DNA of 64,000 bases. It comes from Flavobacteriales bacterium. Lineage in GTDB: Bacteria; Bacteroidota; Bacteroidia; Flavobacteriales; Flavobacteriaceae. The translations under genes were made by a program, and so were the position numbers. Below are positions 61,756 through 64,000 of this stretch, one piece after another (position 1 is the stretch's first letter; the number at the start of each line of letters is the position of its first letter). The DNA lies in NCBI GenBank assembly GCA_026993355.1, contig JALWTX010000011.1:1-64000 (forward strand). Direction: 5' to 3'. Below the pieces are notes generated by a model. It saw only the letters and a list, made by a program, of their open reading frames with translations. It was not told the DNA's origin and ran no database searches.

Positions 61756-64000
61756 CTATTCATCCAATTCATCTTCATTTTCGCCGGTTTTAGGTTCAGT
61801 TTGTTTTTTTTCTTCTTTTGTTTGTTGATCGCAATTCAAATTAATGTCTATATTTGCCGGTTTTTCAAAAGGTGCTTTACTGATCCCTAAGTCCGGGTTG
61901 GCATAATTTTTTTTCATATATAAGCCCCAAATGGGTAATGCCATCGTGGCGCCTTGCCCATATTTGACGCTTTTAAAATGAACTGCCCTATCTTCTGCAC
62001 CCACCCATACACCGGTAGATAAATTTGGCACCAAGCCCATAAACCAACCATCCGATTGATTTTGTGTCGTTCCGGTTTTCCCGGCTATTTCATTGGTGAA
62101 ATTATAAGGATAACCGGTGATAACTTCTTTGTAAAAAGCTTGATTTTTAGCCCACGAACCTCTCAATCTTGCCCCTGTACCATATTTGGTTACCCCTTCC
62201 ATCAAGTTAATGACTGTATAAGCAATTTGCGGACTCAGTACTTCTTTGGATTCCGGTATTTTTTCATATAGAACAACCCCGTTTTTGTCGGTTATTTTGC
62301 TGATAACATAGGGTTCAATATAAACACCTTTATTTGAAAAGCCATTTAAGGCACCTACCATTTCGTATAAGGATATTTCGGGTGTTCCCAAGGCTATTGA
62401 CGGCACAGCCGGTATATTGTGTTTTATGCCTAAATTATGGGCTAAATCGACCACAGGTTTAGGCCCAACCATATCAATAAGTTGTGCCGTGATAACGTTA
62501 ACCGAATTGGCCAAGGCTTGTTTCAAGGTCAACTTTCCGCCATATTGCCCTCCGGCATTTTTAGGTGTCCAAGGTTTTTGCAAGCCCCACCGTCCTGCTT
62601 CTATTGTATAGGGGACATTAGGGAATGAGTCGCAGGGTGATAAATGTTTTTGGTTAATAGCTGTTGCATATACAAAGGGTTTAAAGGTTGACCCAACTTG
62701 CCGGGCACCCTGTTTGACGTGGTCATATTTAAAATGTTTAAAATTGATACCGCCTACCCAGGCTTTAATATGTCCTGTTTGAGGTTCCATAGACATAAGG
62801 CCGGCATGTAAAAAACGTTTGTAATATTTAATAGAATCATAAGGGGTCATGATGGTATCTTTATCTCCATTCCATGTAAAGACACGCATCGGTATTTTCT
62901 CATGAAAGCTTTGTTCTATTTCTTTATCACTCAATCCGGCTTTTTTCAAGTTTCGCCAACGTTCGGAACGGTGCATGGCGGATGTCATAATACGTGCAAT
63001 TTCCCGCTGTGTGGCTCTCGGTCCTAATTTGGGAAAATAAAAAGGGGCATTTTTAAGATGCTTCGCTTGTTTATCAAAGGCAGCTTGTAGTTTTTTCATA
63101 TGGGCTTTAACAGCTTCTTCTGCATTTGTTTGCAAACGTGAATCAATGGTGGTGTATATTTTCAGTCCGTCCGTGTAGATATTATAACGACTTCCATCGG
63201 GTTTGGGATGATTTTTACTCCATTTACTTACAAATCGCCGGATATATTCGCGGAGATACGTTGCTATTCCTTCATCATGTCTTTCTGGTCTGAAATGTAA
63301 TACTAAGGGGAGTTTCTGCAACGAATCTTTTTCTTTTTCGGTTATAAAACCGTTTTTAGCCATTTGATGCAATACCACGTTGCGTCGTTTTTTCGTCCGT
63401 TCTGGCCGACTAATAGGTCTATAATAGGCCGGATTTCTGAGCATTCCTATCAAGGTAGCTGCTTCTTCTATTTTTAAATCTTTGGGTTCTTTATTAAAAT
63501 AAATACGCGATGCAGATTTAATACCAACGCCTTGGTTTAACCAATCAAATTGATTTAAATACATGGCAATAATTTCATTTTTGGTATATTGTCGTTCCAG
63601 TTGGACCGCTATAATTTGTTCCTTAATTTTCTGCAAGATCTTTTGAAAGATATTTTTATGTTCTCTTTTATGAAAAAGTAGTTTGGATAATTGTTGTGTA
63701 ATGGTACTACCGCCTCCTTTTTTTCCTAAAAAAGTAATGGCTCGGAACAAACTTTTAAAATCTATGCCCGAGTGATTATAATATCTTTCATCTTCAGTTG
63801 CGACAAGTGCTTTGGTTAAATAGGGCGAAAGCTCATCATACCGTACAAGTGTCCGGTTTTCGTTGAGGTAATATTTTCCGATAACTTTTCCATCTTCAGA
63901 AAATATTTGCGTTGATAAATTGGATTTAGGATTTTCTAATACCGCAAAATCAGGCATATATCCTAAATAACCTTTGGCTGCCAAAAAAAGCAGGAGGCTT
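61756..64000 (-). CDS. class A penicillin-binding protein (PBP1A-like), 5' end beyond the window
   Basis: This bifunctional peptidoglycan synthase is open to the right edge; at least 747 residues are visible, and the first visible codons (SLLLFLAAKGYLGYMPDF) look like the end of the membrane anchor. The glycosyltransferase 51 domain holds ATEDERYYNHSGID with the catalytic Glu, then GGSTITQQLSKLL. The transpeptidase domain holds VGSTFKPFVYA (SxxK nucleophile), ANSVNV (SxN) and AGKTGTT (KTG), so both activities should be intact. The C-terminal tail is acidic (EEKKQTEPKTGENEDELDE). A terminator lies within the convergent methyltransferase gene. Confidence 0.93.
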   Translation of the reverse strand, partial: SLLLFLAAKGYLGYMPDFAVLENPKSNLSTQIFSEDGKVIGKYYLNENRTLVRYDELSPYLTKALVATEDERYYNHSGIDFKSLFRAITFLGKKGGGSTITQQLSKLLFHKREHKNIFQKILQKIKEQIIAVQLERQYTKNEIIAMYLNQFDWLNQGVGIKSASRIYFNKEPKDLKIEEAATLIGMLRNPAYYRPISRPERTKKRRNVVLHQMAKNGFITEKEKDSLQKLPLVLHFRPERHDEGIATYLREYIRRFVSKWSKNHPKPDGSRYNIYTDGLKIYTTIDSRLQTNAEEAVKAHMKKLQAAFDKQAKHLKNAPFYFPKLGPRATQREIARIMTSAMHRSERWRNLKKAGLSDKEIEQSFHEKIPMRVFTWNGDKDTIMTPYDSIKYYKRFLHAGLMSMEPQTGHIKAWVGGINFKHFKYDHVKQGARQVGSTFKPFVYATAINQKHLSPCDSFPNVPYTIEAGRWGLQKPWTPKNAGGQYGGKLTLKQALANSVNVITAQLIDMVGPKPVVDLAHNLGIKHNIPAVPSIALGTPEISLYEMVGALNGFSNKGVYIEPYVISKITDKNGVVLYEKIPESKEVLSPQIAYTVINLMEGVTKYGTGARLRGSWAKNQAFYKEVITGYPYNFTNEIAGKTGTTQNQSDGWFMGLVPNLSTGVWVGAEDRAVHFKSVKYGQGATMALPIWGLYMKKNYANPDLGISKAPFEKPANIDINLNCDQQTKEEKKQTEPKTGENEDELDE

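Overview
The window looks like chromosomal DNA from a low-GC member of the Bacteroidota, most likely class Flavobacteriia. Supporting signs are a type IX secretion C-terminal sorting domain, a TonB-dependent receptor with an N-terminal carboxypeptidase-like domain, many lipoproteins, the phylum-type -7 promoter box TAnnTTTG in front of many genes, almost no Shine-Dalgarno sequences, and typical flavobacterial families (DUF4175 protein, folK fused to a deoxynucleoside kinase, dimeric glycyl-tRNA synthetase). No rRNA or tRNA gene was seen. Coding density is high and most genes are housekeeping.

Layout. 1-420 holds mobile-element debris: the start of an IS3-type orfA running off the left edge, and a 29-codon fragment of a REP-associated (Y1) transposase. 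603-3117 is a promoter, a TPP riboswitch and an outer-membrane TonB-dependent receptor, presumably for thiamine. 3.2-23 kb carries rlmB, a CNNM/CorC protein, radA, a NUC1 nuclease, polA, a T9SS-exported protein, an OmpH-like lipoprotein, tsaB, glyQS, a PLP enzyme, a LysM glucosaminidase, a HupE-like protein and an RND exporter. About 600 very AT-rich bases (22947-23549) with a cluster of TGTTAATAA-like 9-mers separate the RND gene from rnr. 25.8-31.6 kb has a lipoprotein, a GT-C-like membrane protein, an acetyltransferase, two tandem YfdX paralogues and a CDF transporter. 31.6-33.6 kb is asnB behind a complete ribosome-mediated attenuator. 33.6-43.5 kb has gltX, the DUF4175 protein, ybeY and mnmG, separated by intergenic DNA rich in dispersed repeats; three parS-like sites lie in and just upstream of mnmG. 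43.7-64 kb carries a ZIP transporter, folK-dNK, prfC, a very large alpha-2-macroglobulin, an rRNA methyltransferase, frr, recA, comF, dusB, pyk, a methyltransferase and the 3' part of a class A penicillin-binding protein gene.

The strongest unexpected signal is the asnB leader. A 17-residue peptide with seven Asn codons (six consecutive) is followed by a Rho-independent terminator. A 14-bp antiterminator would destroy that terminator, and a third stem would sequester the antiterminator's 5' arm. This is a textbook amino-acid attenuator, here for asparagine and in a phylum where such systems are rarely described. The attenuator-asnB unit is bracketed on each side by two copies of a 33-nt palindrome that also occurs near glyQS.

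Other points of note are a DNA polymerase I whose proofreading residues have been lost, a GIY-YIG nuclease pseudogene lying exactly between inverted termini of the local repeat family (suggesting an autonomous partner of those repeats), the parS cluster plus AT-rich repeat region (possible origin-proximal chromosome), and a terminator embedded in the coding sequence of a convergent gene. All assignments are by reading the sequence; no database search was run.
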